This document shows positions 11,245 to 23,290 of a stretch of DNA of 64,000 nucleotides, piece by piece. Each line of letters starts with the position of its first letter. Positions within the stretch are counted from its first letter, which is position 1. Below the pieces are notes generated by a model. That model saw nothing but the letters and a program-made list of their open reading frames with translations. It ran no database searches and was not told the origin of the DNA. The stretch comes from Imbricaverruca yamaguchii (lineage: Eukaryota; Arthropoda; Thecostraca; Neoverrucidae), in the NCBI GenBank assembly GCA_034440575.1, contig JAOTOL010001644.1, positions 493,001 to 557,000 on the forward strand, given 5' to 3'. Made by a program: the position numbers and the translations under genes.

Positions 11245-11990
11245 TGTTTTCACATGATACTTCAGAGTTGGATAATTGAGCGCCACGTAGGTCTCAAAAC
11301 TTCAACATTAGGCGCGTGGACATACATAGAAGAGCACTAATTTTAAAATGCTACCACGGAAAATGTTATCAGTCAGCTGGACGTTTTCTTTAATAACTTG
11401 AACAGATTTCACCAGTTTCGTTATCACTCTCCTTCTCTCGTCCCTCTATCTCTCTCTCTCTCTCTCCTCTTACCTTTTATTTCATTCCCCTCTCCTCCCC
11501 TCTCTCCCTCCCTCTATCTCTCGTTAAATACGGATGGTTCGCAATAACATAGTTTGCCTGCGGGGTAGAATTTGCAGCTCTCAGGCAAGAATGATAAATA
11601 CATGGAGAGATGAAGGGGAAGAACGCTGTAATCGGCGCTGTGTACTGTGTTTTGTATGCGGAGGTGCTGAGATGGCTGCGGGACGAAAGTGGCGAAGGCC
11701 CGGAATGGTCGAGAATAGTCAATAATATCACTTAGAATAGACAATATAGAAATTCGTCAGTGGAAAAGCATGCAAAGTTATGCTATGTGCTCAATACCCT
11801 CGGTATCTGCACCCTGTATTGTATGCTCAATTATGTCATTCGACGACAGCGATGTGCCATGGCTTCATACATCTGCCACGCTAAACAGCGTGTTTCAGGT
11901 TTGGATGTGCATCGATAGGTCGTAGGAATACCAGCATTGCATACAATAGAACACGTACGATGATGTTCATATTTTCACTACCAGTTACCA

Positions 11991-12042
11991 CCTAAGCATT
12001 CTTAGGTACATGCAGTCACCTAAGAATGCTTAGGTGACTGCA
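11991..12042. repeat. Nested palindromes of the CCTAAG..CTTAGG type
   Basis: CCTAAG-CATT-CTTAGG (11991-12006) is followed by a perfect 14-bp inverted repeat with a 4-nt loop (TGCAGTCACCTAAG-AATG-CTTAGGTGACTGCA, 12011-12042). The second palindrome contains an inverted copy of the first. It could be a solo terminus of a foldback element. Confidence 0.85.
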
Positions 12043-12147
12043 GGCTAAATTATTATTCATGCAACAATACTGACAGTGATGTCAACGTACTTGGCACATG
12101 ACCACAGATTGGTCACACAGGTCTCTCTCGGCCACGGACAAAAGAAA

Positions 12148-12450
12148 CACCACAGACACCCAGCAGTCCAGACTAAACACCACCTGACTGCCACCTACCC
12201 AGACGAAACACCACCGGACTGCCACCTGCGCAGACAAAACGCCATCCGACTGCCGCATGACCAGACGAAACACCACCGGACTGCCACCTGCGCAGACAAA
12301 ACACCATCCGACTGCCGCATGACCAGACGAAACACCACCGGACTGCCACCTGGCCGGACGAAACACCACGGGACTGCCACATGACGAACCAAAGCACCAC
12401 CGGAACACCTGACATGACAAAACATCACCGAACTACCACCTGACAGTACG
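12148..12450. repeat. 31-bp minisatellite with 62-bp higher-order period
   Basis: GACTGCC-ACCTGCGCAGAC-AAAACACCATCC and GACTGCCGCATGACCAGACG-AAACACCACCG alternate, so the true repeated block is a 62-bp dimer in the middle of the array, degenerating at both ends. Confidence 0.93.
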
Positions 12451-12599
12451 GGGCCGGCAGACGGGGCGACCCCGCCCGTCGCGTCGCCCGATCACCGCTC
12501 CAATCGCACCAGCCGTCTGTCGGCACGTGCAGCCGCGACACCAAACACCGTCAGAGGCGGGCGTCTGTCTGTCCAGCCACACCGACGGCGGCGACATGT

Positions 12600-12865
12600 G
12601 ATCGGAGCGTGGGCGGGCGGTCCCTTGGGGCCAGGCGACACCTCAGGTGACACACCACGCCCGGCGCAGAGATCGACGACGCGATGTGGGCCTCGGCAGC
12701 GCGGTCCCCCGGGCCAGGCGACACCCCAAGTGACACCTCGGGTGACACCCCGGGCTCGACGCGGAGACCGACGACGCGATGTGCGCCGTCGGCGGGCGGT
12801 CCCCTGAGGCCAAGCGACGCCCCAGGTTCGAGTCGTCGCAGGGATCGACGACGTGATGTGAGGGC
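12600..12865. repeat. Degenerate GC-rich minisatellite, about 80-96 bp period
   Basis: GATCGACGACGCGATGTG recurs at about 12672, 12768 and 12845, each followed by GG/CGGCG, GGCGGTCCC and GGCCAGGCGACACC. About 2.7 copies. Confidence 0.75.
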
Positions 12866-14800
12866 TCCATCGCCGTCCTGAGCCGCCGCGGCCGGCGCGT
12901 CTGGCCAGTTAAACGGCGGCGCTCGCGCCACACGCGCCAAATTGTCGTCACCGAACGGCCCGGCTGCCGCCCACACGAGGAAGTCACTCGGCGGCGAGGC
13001 CACCCGAGTGGACTGCAGCCAACAAGTGCACGCGCGCATAGCCCCAACTGCCAGACAGGCATCGTCCGCGGCGAGACGCCGATTGCCTGCAGCGTCCGCC
13101 GGCGCCGCTCCGACGATGGTCTGCCGGCCGGGCCGGTCGGCGACCGGCGTGTCGACTCGACGGCGGCGGGTCGCGCCTCCGAACTGCACCCATTACGGCC
13201 GAACGACGGCCGGCGGCCCTCATTTCGCCGCCGGGCCTGGCAGCATGATGGATGGCCCCGGTGCCGCCCGGTAGGAAAACTAACCACCTCGGCCGGCCCG
13301 GCCCATTCACCCGTCGGCCGTGCCGTGCGGACAGGCCTCGTGCGCCCGTGCGGCGGCCCGGTGGACCAGCCTGATGGCTGCCGTAATGGGCGGGTGATGG
13401 GTGGCCGCCGTGGCGACTCGGCGCGCTTTTCAGCGCTTGGTCGGCTCATATGTGACAACGTTGGCTACTTAGCGGAGCGCGCGGCGACAGCTTCGAGTGC
13501 GCATGAAATACTGTGGGAGAATAGGGGATTTGCGGCACTTCTTGATCGGCGCATCACACCGCGGTTTGTCGGGTATAGTGCCGCCGGATTATCAGGGTAT
13601 GAGCCCCCCCCCCCCCGATAGATGTCTTCGAGCATGGCGCCGCCGGTTTATCAGAGCAGGAGCTCCCCTCCACCTCCACGTTGGTTTTAGCTGGGTCTTG
13701 CACTTCGGAATGCCAATAAAAAGGAAAGCATTCGGGAGACAAATATCTCATTTCTGCCAATCTTCCACCAGTATTTTTTTGGGGGGTAGTACCCAAAGAT
13801 GCTTACATGAAGCAATGTGCCACCCCTGCAGATAACATATTGACCACTATGTCGGTTTCTGTTTCGCCATTGTTGGACAGGGTAGATAGGACTCAACTTC
13901 GGGATGCTCCACGAGGTACATTGAACTCCTGGCGTGTACATTCAGCGGCCCAGTCATGATTTGTTCTGCTAAACCTGGGGAGGGGAGAGTGAGCTTAGAG
14001 GTGTGCCGGGCCATAGACGTCACATCTGCGCCGCATTTATAGCGGGTGGATTTTGCAAGCAAGCGGCAAGCATCCCAGGAGTTCGCACAGACTGCTCGTC
14101 TATCACTACTCGTTCCAAAATAGCGTCCACTTATTTGCTAAACTGCCAACCGTTCCCAGTCCTTGTCTGGACTGTTTCCGGACAAGTCTGCCCTCAGACC
14201 GTGCAAGATTAGGGAGAAGAGCCCCGGATACCGAAGCCGCCTCTTCGCTGTCGCACTGAGTATCGGGCGCGCGCCGCCGAGAGACCAGTCTCCGACCGAC
14301 GACGATGCTGAGTTCTGAGCGCCGCCGACGCACCGCAACGCCACTTCGATCAGCGACAGGTGTCGCCACGCCACATCCCACGCCAGACACGATGGAGGCA
14401 TATCAAGCTGTGAATGGAAGCTGGACGGCGTCGACTCAGACGACGGGCGATATTGAACCGGTCGGCCGGCGGTCGTCCGTCCTAGCGTCCATTCGGTGGG
14501 CGTCCGCATATTGCCGCCACCCGGCCGGCCGCCGCCCGCCCAACTCTGACAACCGGCGGCCTCGTTGGACGGCGCGGCCGGCGCGGCCGGGCCGGAATCG
14601 GCCATTACGTGGCGGCCGTCGGCACCGGCGCGACCCAATCCGACCCGATGCGACCGCAGCCGGCGTTCGCCTCCCACTGCAATGGCCAACAGTCCAAATT
14701 AACGACGGCTAAAGATTGCCGCCGGCCGGCCGGTCCGCTCATACGCGACCGGCCGACGCTAAATCAGCCGCGCTCAGTGAAAATATGCCGCATTTGTGTG
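12866..14800. other. CpG-rich intron sequence without recognised genes
   Basis: Two CpG-rich stretches (to about 13490 and 14220-14760) flank a balanced one. Open frames up to 271 aa on the minus strand over 12643-13458 are Arg/Pro/Ser-rich in every frame and match no family that I know, so composition explains them. A 14-base C run is at 13603-13616. Confidence 0.5.
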
Positions 14801-15090
14801 TCCGGGGGGAGAGTGGATGTGTCCGGAGACATAGTGGATGTGTCCGGAGAGATAGTGGATGTGCACAGATGAATAGTGGATATGTCCCGAGAGATAGTGG
14901 ATGTGTCCGGAGATAGTAAATGTGTCCGGAGATAGTGGATGTGTCCCGAGAGATGGTGTATGTGTGCAGTGAAATAGTGGATGTGTCCGCAGATAGTGGA
15001 TGTGTCCGGAGAGATAGTGGATGTGTCCAGAGAGATAGTGGATGTGCCCGGATAGATAGTGGATGTGTCCGGAGAGATAGTGGATGTGTA
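14801..15090. repeat. 21-bp minisatellite (GGAGAGATAGTGGATGTGTCC)
   Basis: About 13 units; some carry deletions (GGAGATAGTAAATGTGTCC) or substitutions (GCACAGATGAATAG). Open on the minus strand as Ser/Thr/Asp-rich repeats because 21 is a multiple of three. Confidence 0.93.
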
Positions 15091-16860
15091 TCGGCGACGT
15101 GGACGGAGCTCGAATGATGATGTGAGCGCAGATATCTCCCCGGGCCGGTTGCCAGCGACTATGACAGAGCTACACTCCTCCATCACACAGCCGGCGGAAG
15201 CTGTGTCGACCACGTGCCCTGACGACTCTGTGGGCTGAGGTGGCCACAAAAATAACAGCCAGATGAATTAAGCATGAAAAGGTAAACAAAATTAACTTGG
15301 TGTGTAGGGTAACATATTGACACAGAACTTCCGAAACATTTAAACTTTCAGAAGATTCAAATACATATATATATATATAAATAGTCGGTTTGGTGGGGCA
15401 GGTGTAAGTGGAGTAGATAAGCGCGTTGATTATTTTTGTTCGCCCTCATACAGCCGTACAATAATTCACCAGCATTGTTCTTGCTGCTTTGCAACTCAAC
15501 TAAGAGGCATGGAACTAACGTCGTAAGAGCGGGCATTGCACCATCAATTATCAGCTATTTACTATCTGATGATGGCAATTCATATCGGGTCCCGTGAGAA
15601 AAGAACGGCCCACAGGTACGTTGATTACTAACTTAGTCCATATGAGACTGTAGGACAATCACCACCTCAGTACCAGCTGGGGATAGGACTGATGCAAATG
15701 ACCATTATGGTTTGGGACGCTTCTAAAAATAACTCACCCAGAACAAGACTCGATAGAGATAGCACACAGCCTCGTTTATGTGTGAACTATTATTGTTTGT
15801 TATTTGGGCTTGATGGCGCTTTGACCAGAATTGATCGTTCGCGCTGTGAAGTATTATAATTAGGCCTACTCCGTAAGGAGCAGCAAAATGCATCATGCAA
15901 AGAAAACATTGTACATCATAAGTCAGGTGGACGAATTGCAATTATACTACCTAGCATTTTTATCCTTGCAGTCCATACGCATATGGTGATCACAGGAATA
16001 TAACCTTTGAAAGCCCAGTTAAAAGCATGCGCCTTGGCAAGGGGCGACTCCCGCAGACACAGCCGACGGTGTTGTGAGTGTGACACCACCACTCCGATGA
16101 AGGGACTGCGGGGGCGGGGCGGGACAGGCGGGCGGGACGGGCGGGGTGGGCGGAAGTCGCGGATCCCTCGCGCGCGCGTCGCACGCGTCTGCGCGCGCCT
16201 CGAGCCGCGACCGGTGCGGCGAGCACGCGGCGACGGCGGCGCGCGCCGTCGCGATGGTCCGCGTCGTCGCCGAATGACGGGGTTGCGGCGGCGGCGGCGC
16301 GGCAGCCGCTGGCAGCGCGCTCGCATCGACAAATAATGGCCGCGGGGTATTTCGGTCCGGCGCCGGGGGCGGCCATCCCTCTCGCCTGTCACCGGGTCGG
16401 CCCGGTATGAGGCGGCGGTGCCGGCGAGCGGCCGGCGGCCCGGCCTCGCCGCGCCTCTGGCCGGCCGCGTCGGCTACCTTCGATCCTATTATCCGTTAAT
16501 CAATGAGGGGAGACTGATGAAGCCCCGCGCGGCGAATCTGGCGGAGAAATCCGCTTTCGCGTCCCGTAAGCGGGCAGAGCGGCTGACGGGCGGGAGCCGC
16601 CGCTCTTGGCCCGCGTGCGGCGGGCGAGTGGAGGGGTGGGGGAGGGGGAGGTGATGGGATGGGGCGGAAGGCGGGGACAATGGGAAGAACAGGTGGACAG
16701 AGCAGAAAAGCGGCAGATGAGGTAAAAGAATGAATTGCGTGACGGCAGCACACGTCACGGAACACAATCGGTGGTTCTGCTGGCACGCCAGGATCAGCGG
16801 ACCAAATGTCGGTGTCGACAGTCCCTAATAGTCCCCTAATCGGTGCTGGTCGAATCGCAG
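15091..16860. other. No gene recognised; AT-rich then strongly CpG-rich
   Basis: 15091-15960 is AT-rich with a short TA run at 15364-15380. 16070-16680 is one of the most CpG-dense parts of the window (CGCGCGCG-type words, purine-rich GGGGAGGGGGAGG at 16630-16650). No exon can be supported. Confidence 0.5.
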
Positions 16861-16867
16861 CCGTCGT

Positions 16868-17160
16868 GGGCGCGTCTCTGTCCCCACTGGGGATCATCTA
16901 CGCCTTCACTCGTGTGCTTAGCAGTGCACGGCACCTTCCACCGACGGCCTCGTCTCTGTTCTGACTGGGGATCTACGTCTGCAGTCGCACTAGTTGGCCC
17001 TGTGTCTGTCCCAACTGGGGACCTACGTCCACACTCGAACGAGATGGTCCCGTGTCTGCGCCGACTGGGGACCTATGTCTGCACTCGCACGAGGTGGCCG
17101 CGTCTGTGTCCCAACTGCGGACTAACGTCTGCACTCGCACGCCCAGCACTCTGCGGCGCT
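16868..17160. repeat. About 51-bp minisatellite (CTGTCCCAACTGGGGACCTA type)
   Basis: GTGTCTGTCCCAACTGGGGA, then CTACGTCTGCACTCGCACGA and GTGGCCC, recurs about every 51 bp (near 16871, 16950, 17001, 17052, 17103). The first unit carries an insertion with CTTCCACCGACGGC, and a related CTTTCCACCGAGGGG follows the last unit. Confidence 0.82.
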
Positions 17161-17463
17161 TTCCACCGAGGGGCACGCGCACAGCCTTTCGTAGTCTGTT
17201 GGAGACGAGTAGGCTGGAAATCTCGGCCTGTCACGCCGCGACGCGGGGTAATTTTAAACTTTTCCGAAAAGTTGCTGCCTCGCCCGCCCGGCCGTTCTTT
17301 TACCGGCCCACGTCAGCAGCTCATGTCAGAGTGTCACGTCATGGCCGCCCCGGCAATTTCTTCCCACCACCAATACCGTCGACCGTAAGCACAGGCGTAC
17401 GTCTCCTGCCTGCAATATATCCACGGCGAGAAAGCAACGGTCTGACACCTTGCCCGTGCATGT

Positions 17464-17531
17464 GTAAGCATGAGCACTCGAGGAGGTGCACATGCGAGAG
17501 CATGCGCACCTCCTCGAGTGCTCATGTTTGC
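17464..17531. other. 68-nt near-perfect hairpin with GAGA tetraloop
   Basis: CATGAGCACTCGAGGAGGTGC (21 nt) pairs perfectly with its complement on the right. Inside, after one A/C mismatch, CATGC pairs with GCATG around the loop GAGA. Outside, the pairing continues for five more positions (two of them G-U if read as plus-strand RNA). The stem spans 32 positions in all. Confidence 0.85.
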
Positions 17532-18942
17532 GATATGTAAGCTCGTGACGCACTAGATATGTGCTGCAGGCGAGCCTCATCTGGTGACCACCGAGAGCCC
17601 GCTCTCCCTCCTCCCCTCCCCCGACAGCACCAGCCCAGATCGAAGCCATCAGGCTTACAAAAACAAACATTGTGAACGGAGCCCGACCTACCTCAGCACC
17701 AAAATGAATCGACCGATCGCAAACAACCGGCCTGGATAAATCGACCGACGCCGAGCGTGTAGACGAGTGACGGTGATGCCCGGCGGGCACCACCCTCCAC
17801 AGATCAGGTGTGGCTCGACGGGCGGCAGAGTGATGTCTTGTGGCACCACCCTCCACCGATCAGGGTGTCAGTCGGGTCATCCGGCCCCAGCCAAAGCTAC
17901 TTCTCCATCAGCGCAGAAGCCGGCAAAAAGCCTGGCACGATGGCAATAAGGAGGCGACGATATGGGAACGCAGCCTGAGGGATCAGCATTGTTTCCCTTG
18001 GTGGTGGAACCGTACGGACATCGACCGCAGCTCTGCAGGGTCAGAGCGCGAATGCTGGGTCGGCGAAGGTCTAGATTGTGCCGAGCCTGTCGCCCGGCTG
18101 GCGCAGATGCTTCATAAATCGCCAAATGCAGCTATCCTTGCCAGATCAGATGGAAAACACGCTGTTCGGTTCGTGAAAGAGGGACGATTTGCAGCCTGAG
18201 CCCATCCTTTTTGTGGGAACAGCGGGAGAAGGCTTCGCTGGGGATTTCGATGCCTGCAAGCGAATGTCTGCCCGCAGTCACTATTTACAAAGTGATGGAT
18301 TCACTAATCGGCCTGCTCGGCTAATTTTCGCAGACAAGTTTTCGAAAGAACCTGTCAGGAGGGACATCTCGCACAGTCGGAAGAAGTTTGATGTAAGAAC
18401 CGTGATCCAGCCAGCGTTGCCGATCAAAAATGCGCTGCAATAATTCCGCGGTACTTTGTGGACCATATCGACATCATGTTATATGTGTTAAAATCCGCCA
18501 TCTTATTGCGAAATACATACAGTTTTCTCACGAGAGTAACGGTGCCGAAATGCCTGCCGCCTGATCGGCATAGGCCTGCCGCCTGCCCGTCAGAGCGTCT
18601 GCTGCCTGGTCGGCAGCAAATCACCCGGCCGGGCGGGGCTTCGCCGCACCTGCGGCCGAGCGTGCGGCGCCCGCAGGAGCGGCCGGCCGGAGGCCAACTC
18701 CTCTCGGAATCATTCAATCGGCCTGAGAGCGGTTCGATCCAATCGCACGGCGGCTGCAGCCGACCAGCACCTGGGCACGCCGGCGGCCGTCACGGATTAC
18801 CTGGCGGCCGCGCGAGACGGCGACGTATCACCTGTGCTCTCAGCCGCCGTCTGCCGAGCGCCGGACACGTCCACCGGTCACCGGAGCCGGTGCCAGCTCC
18901 GCCGGCCGACTCCAAACGAGATGTTTGTCGCGACTGCCGAGC
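17532..18942. other. No gene recognised (intron sequence)
   Basis: Balanced to GC-rich sequence. CACCACCCTCCA-(C/A)-GATCAG occurs twice (near 17789 and 17844), a short local duplication. Nothing else is recognisable. Confidence 0.5.
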
Positions 18943-19303
18943 CGGGCAGAGCCGGCAGAGGATGGCAGAGCCAGGTAGAGGAGGGTAGAGCCACGTAGAG
19001 GAGGGTGGATCCGGGTAGAAGAGGATGGAGCTGGGTATAAGAGGATGGAGTTGGGTAGAGCCGGGTAGAGACGGGCAGAGGACGGTAGACCCATGTAGAT
19101 GAGGGTAGAGACGGGTCGAGCCGGGCAGAGGACGGTGGAGCTGGGTAGAGCCAGAAAGTGCCGGTTAGAGCCAGGCAGTGTCGAATAGAGCAGGGCAGAG
19201 CAGGGTAGATGAGGGTAGAGCTGGGCAGATGAGGATAGAGTCGGGTAGATGAGGGTAGAGCCGAGTAGAGCCGGGCAGAGTCGGGTAGAGCCGGGCCGAG
19301 GAC
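18943..19303. repeat. Short-period G-rich array (GGGTAGAGCC type, about 10-11 bp)
   Basis: GGGTAGAG/GGGCAGAG blocks separated by CC, TC, AC, GATGA or GACG recur throughout. The complementary strand is pyrimidine-rich (CTCTACCC) and encodes a false Leu/Ser/Thr-rich frame of 176 aa. Confidence 0.88.
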
Positions 19304-21084
19304 ACAGAGAGGTGTCTTCGGTAATCAGAGGGGAGTCGGCGGCGGCCGGTCGATGTCGTGCCGGGAGCAAAGTCAGCCCGCAACGCCGCCGCCGCGCAAC
19401 ACGGAGCCGCAGCCCATCGGGCCGTGCTGCTCCAAGGAACGCGACGCTTCGCGCTCGCGGTAGTGACGGCGGGTCTCACAGGTCGCGGCGCAGCCGAACC
19501 TCGCATCGCACAGCCTGTGCAGTCGGGTTTCTGGTGCTTAAGCACAGCGGCCGGACTCACTAAGCCTGTACGCCCAGACACACGCGCCTTCTGGCGGCCT
19601 CGCCGCCGCATGGCGGGCGTCCAACAGTGCTCGTCGGCCGGCCGGTCTTCGCACGTCAGCGCCTAACCGTCCTCGACACAGCCCACCCGCTGGCCAATGG
19701 GCCGCCACGGACCAGTCGGACAGTCGGCGGGGCCGGGCGTCCACTGGCGGCGAGGAAGAGTCGCTCCGGCCGCCGGGGAGTCAGTCAGTCCGGACGTGGT
19801 GACGTCGGCGCCCGACACCTCGCTCCAATATGGGCGATAGCAACGTGGCGGCGTCCAATAAGGCGACGCGCCGCCGCCGCCGCCGCCGCGCCTGATGGAC
19901 GCTGCGTCGCGCCGGCCGACAGCCACCCCGGCCGCCCACCGCTTCGGCAATTTCTCAAACGGAGAAAAACAAGTATTGGAGGTGAATGGGTGGCCACCTT
20001 TTTGCGGCAAGAAATCGCTCGACGGGAAGAGCGGCGGCGAGACAGCGCGCGGCCCAAAGTGGTGCCGCCGACGCTAATCGGCGCTGGCCGGCCGCCGCGG
20101 CGGCGACGGAAGCCCAACCGACAGCAATTCGTTTACCCACTGTTAGCGCTCTGTGCGGAAGTTTGCACAGGCCGAAAACAAGTCAGCCCGCTCGTCGGAA
20201 ATCCGCTGTGGTCGCTGCCAGCTGCCGTCGATGCCTGCTGAGAAGGCGCACGCTGCCTGTCTGATGCGCCACGACAACCAGCCGCTTAGCAGCCAACGCA
20301 GCGCACTCCTGCTCTGGTGGCGGACCGTCCGCCTTTGGACGCGCCGCAGCGTGATCGATGTGACCGGGTCAGGGGCGGCGGCCGGCATGAGGTCAGCGGC
20401 CGCCGACCGCAGGTACGGTGGCGTGTAGGTACGGGCAGCTACGGGCGACAGGCCGGCTGGATAGCGCCGTCACCAGTACTCGCCGGCCGCAGGTAGCGCA
20501 AGGAGGCGCCATCGTCGGCAAGGAGGCGCCATTGTCGGCAAGGAGGCGCCATCGTCGTAGCGCCACCACCTTGATTGCCACCGCCGGCTGGATCTCACTG
20601 ATAGCGCGCGGACAAAAGCAGAGCTGCATTGTGGCTTGTGAAAACAGCGGCGACCGCGGCGGCTGCCAACACCAACAGCTGACGGCGACTGGCCGCCGGA
20701 TCGGGACGTCCTGAGCCTCCGCCCGCCGCCCCCGCCCCCTCCCGCTGACCCAACGCACACGCCAAGACGTGCACCCTGGGCAGCTGTAAACACTTAGCAT
20801 TGCGATCATGACGTGCGGTTTCCTCGCTGTCAGAAACCGAGGCAGACCCGGACAAATATAAACGGGCGCCGTTTGTCGCGTCGGTTCAACGTCCCAGCCG
20901 ATGTGATGCCAGCTGATGGCCGACGTCAAACACGGGTAATTGCTCAGCTGGGAGCGCGGTCCACTTCAGGGCATACAGGGTGGTATTGCACAGGGTATGA
21001 CGTTGCACCACACCCCGAGTAATGCATCATTGATATACTTCGCAGCCAATAAGGTGTAGATAATAAATAGATCGCGATCTGGCG
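19304..21084. other. CpG-rich block without recognised genes, including a 20-bp triplicate
   Basis: CpG-dense to about 20750. At 20498-20556 the 20-bp unit CAAGGAGGCGCCATCGTCGG is present three times (with small changes). Frames up to 204 aa show no family resemblance. Confidence 0.5.
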
Positions 21085-21913
21085 TTATCAAATGCCAACA
21101 CCGTCCCGGGGGTGGATGGTTGATAGGCGCCCCACTAAGGTTTTCCGCCTATAGTGAAAGAACGGCGTGTATCAGCGCGCCGACATTTAGCATACCTTTT
21201 CCCACATCAATTTGGCATGTTGTGTGAACATTTTGAGGTTAGGTTATGTAGGGTCAACGAGTTAGTCAAGGTCAAGTGAAATCACCCCCAGAAAAGTTCA
21301 CCAATCGTCACGCTTTAACGGGAGAAGATATTTGAATGAAAGTTTCAGGTTTTGCCTATCATAAGATATGAAACAAAATGCATCAGAGGAATTTTTATTC
21401 TTCTTTTTGATGACTTGTTAGTTTTGCATATTCGCCCATAAGGACTAAAATGGAATTGTCTGGCTAAAGTAAGCATTTTTAATTGGAGTAAGTTGGCTTC
21501 AAATATTTTGCGGTCCGCTTTACCCATTATAAAATATAATGGAAAACTTAAAAATGTGAAATTTTAAGAACATAAAATTGTCATCTTGGGGTGGACAAAA
21601 ATGTTATGGCCATGATCAATTTCACATTCCGTTCCTGCTTCGATCTGTTTGTAAAATCTCCCCCAAAATGAACTCCCCAGAGCCAAAAACATGATGTCAG
21701 TCGTGAAAACATAGACCTCCTCTTAGTGACGTCACTTTGAGGGGATACAACTTTTTGGGTTGGTTCTGACCCTACTCGTCGAGCGCTTTCCGATGACATC
21801 TCTTCCGTTTTCGTGCGACGTTTAGTTTTGAGATTAGAGGGAGGGGGTTCTATCAACCCCCCGAGTCAAAGAGGTGTGAGGATTTGACAAGAAAGACATG
21901 GTATATGGGTTAA
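21085..21913 (+). mobile_element. TTAA-ended MITE, copy A (piggyBac-like, non-autonomous)
   Basis: About 829 bp, similar along its length to 60518-61360 and to the complement of 50910-51762. Shared blocks include GGGTCAACGAGTT-GTCAAGGTCAAGTGA, GTCGTCACGCTTTAA-like, TGGCTAAAGTAAGCATTTTT, AAAATGAACTCC-CAGAG, GTGACGTCACTTT and ACTCGTCGAGCGCTTTCCG. The right end is GGGTTAA at 21907-21913; the left end has decayed to TTATC. No transposase frame is present. Confidence 0.8.
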
Positions 21914-22211
21914 TTCATCATCAATGAAGATATGGGTTAAGGCATCGTTCTATTAAAAAAACGAATATTTCCACCGCGCTGAAGCTTTTAGCACGAACAA
22001 CAGCGCAGATTGCTCGTCATTAATGCACGGCGTGTCTTCAAAGAAGCTGGAGCGTGCTGTCTAATAATATGCCACATCAAGGTCTCCAAATCCTAGATTC
22101 AGCTGTTGGTGCGAACAGAAATTGCCGTACCCTATTAACATACAGCGGATATTCGGTCCACATGAATTCAGCACCGGTGCCTCCCGCATGCCAAACTTTC
22201 TCCATCACCGC

Positions 22212-22428
22212 GCTGAAGGTTATACGATTGACAGCGCCGTCCGCTGAAGGTCGGGCGATTGACAGCGCCGTCCGCTGAAGGTCGGGCGATTGACAGCGCC
22301 GTCCGCTGAAGGTCGGGCGATTGACAGCGCCGTCCGCTGAAGGTCGGGCGATTGATAGCGCCGTCCGCTGAAGGTCGGGCGATTGACAGCGCCGTCCGCT
22401 GAAGGTCGGGCGATTAACAACGCCGGAC
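22212..22428. repeat. 31-bp minisatellite, 7 copies
   Basis: GCTGAAGGTC-GGGCGATTGAC-AGCGCCGTCC repeats exactly every 31 bp (22212, 22243, 22274, 22305, 22336, 22367, 22398). Units are nearly identical, so the array is young. Confidence 0.96.
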
Positions 22429-22434
22429 AACAAC

Positions 22435-22553
22435 GGTTCGGTTCGGTTCGGTTCGGTTCGGTTCGGTTCGGTTCGGTTCGGTTCGGTTCGGTTCGGTTCG
22501 GTTCGGTTCGGTTCGGTTCGGTTCGGTTCGGTTCGGTTCGGTTCGGTTCGGTT
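22435..22553. repeat. GGTTC pentanucleotide microsatellite, about 24 copies
   Basis: Pure (GGTTC)n; translation gives NRTEP repeats on the minus strand. It abuts the 31-bp array. Confidence 0.98.
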
Positions 22554-22565
22554 TGGTTCTGCTAG

Positions 22566-22618
22566 TTTTGGTCCTGTCCTGTCCTGTCCTGACCCGTCCT
22601 GTCCTGTCCTGTCCTGCC
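22566..22618. repeat. TCCTG pentanucleotide microsatellite
   Basis: About ten GTCCT units with one GACCC interruption, 12 bp after the GGTTC tract. Confidence 0.93.
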
Positions 22619-23290
22619 ATGTTTTGTCTTATCTTGTCCAGCCCGTGCTGGTGGGCGGTGCTGACTGCATGAGCAGGGCATACCGTCGCCGTCCCAGCGG
22701 CTGCCGTGTCTTCAGAAACTTGGAGCAATCTCACGGCGCAGATGGGCCGGCCGGTACTCTGTGCAGCACAATTCACCTGCAGGCGCAGCCCAGCACCGCC
22801 GGCCCGCAAATTGAGCCCCGGGTCAGATCAGCACACACAATTTGGCCGAATGTCACAGCCAGAGCACTACCCCGACGATAGCTGAATGCATGCATGCTTT
22901 TATGTGCGACCATCACGGCAAAATTGGAGCGCAGCTAGGGCACCGGCCTACCGATGTAACAGCCCGCGAGGAACAGAATGCGGCCAGCGATGGTGGCGTG
23001 CGGTGGCATCTTTGATCAGACACCAGACCGGCCCTCGACGCCGGTGCCAACTCTGCGACTTCACCTGCGCTCGTCGACGCCCTGTCAAAGCTGTCTTCAC
23101 GAGCGCTAATCATCGCCGGCTGCTGGCGGTGGGAGCAAGACACGTGCGGCGGCGGTGTTCCGGACCAGACCGGTGGGTGCCTGGCCGCCCCAGACATGCT
23201 GCGGTACAATTACTTCCCACCGCGGACGAGAGAACCGCGCGTATGCCCTACAACCCCCACCCAATCCGCTGGCATACGCCGCCGGAAGCC
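22619..23290. other. No gene recognised (GC-rich intron sequence)
   Basis: CpG-containing sequence with short frames only; nothing supported. Confidence 0.5.
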
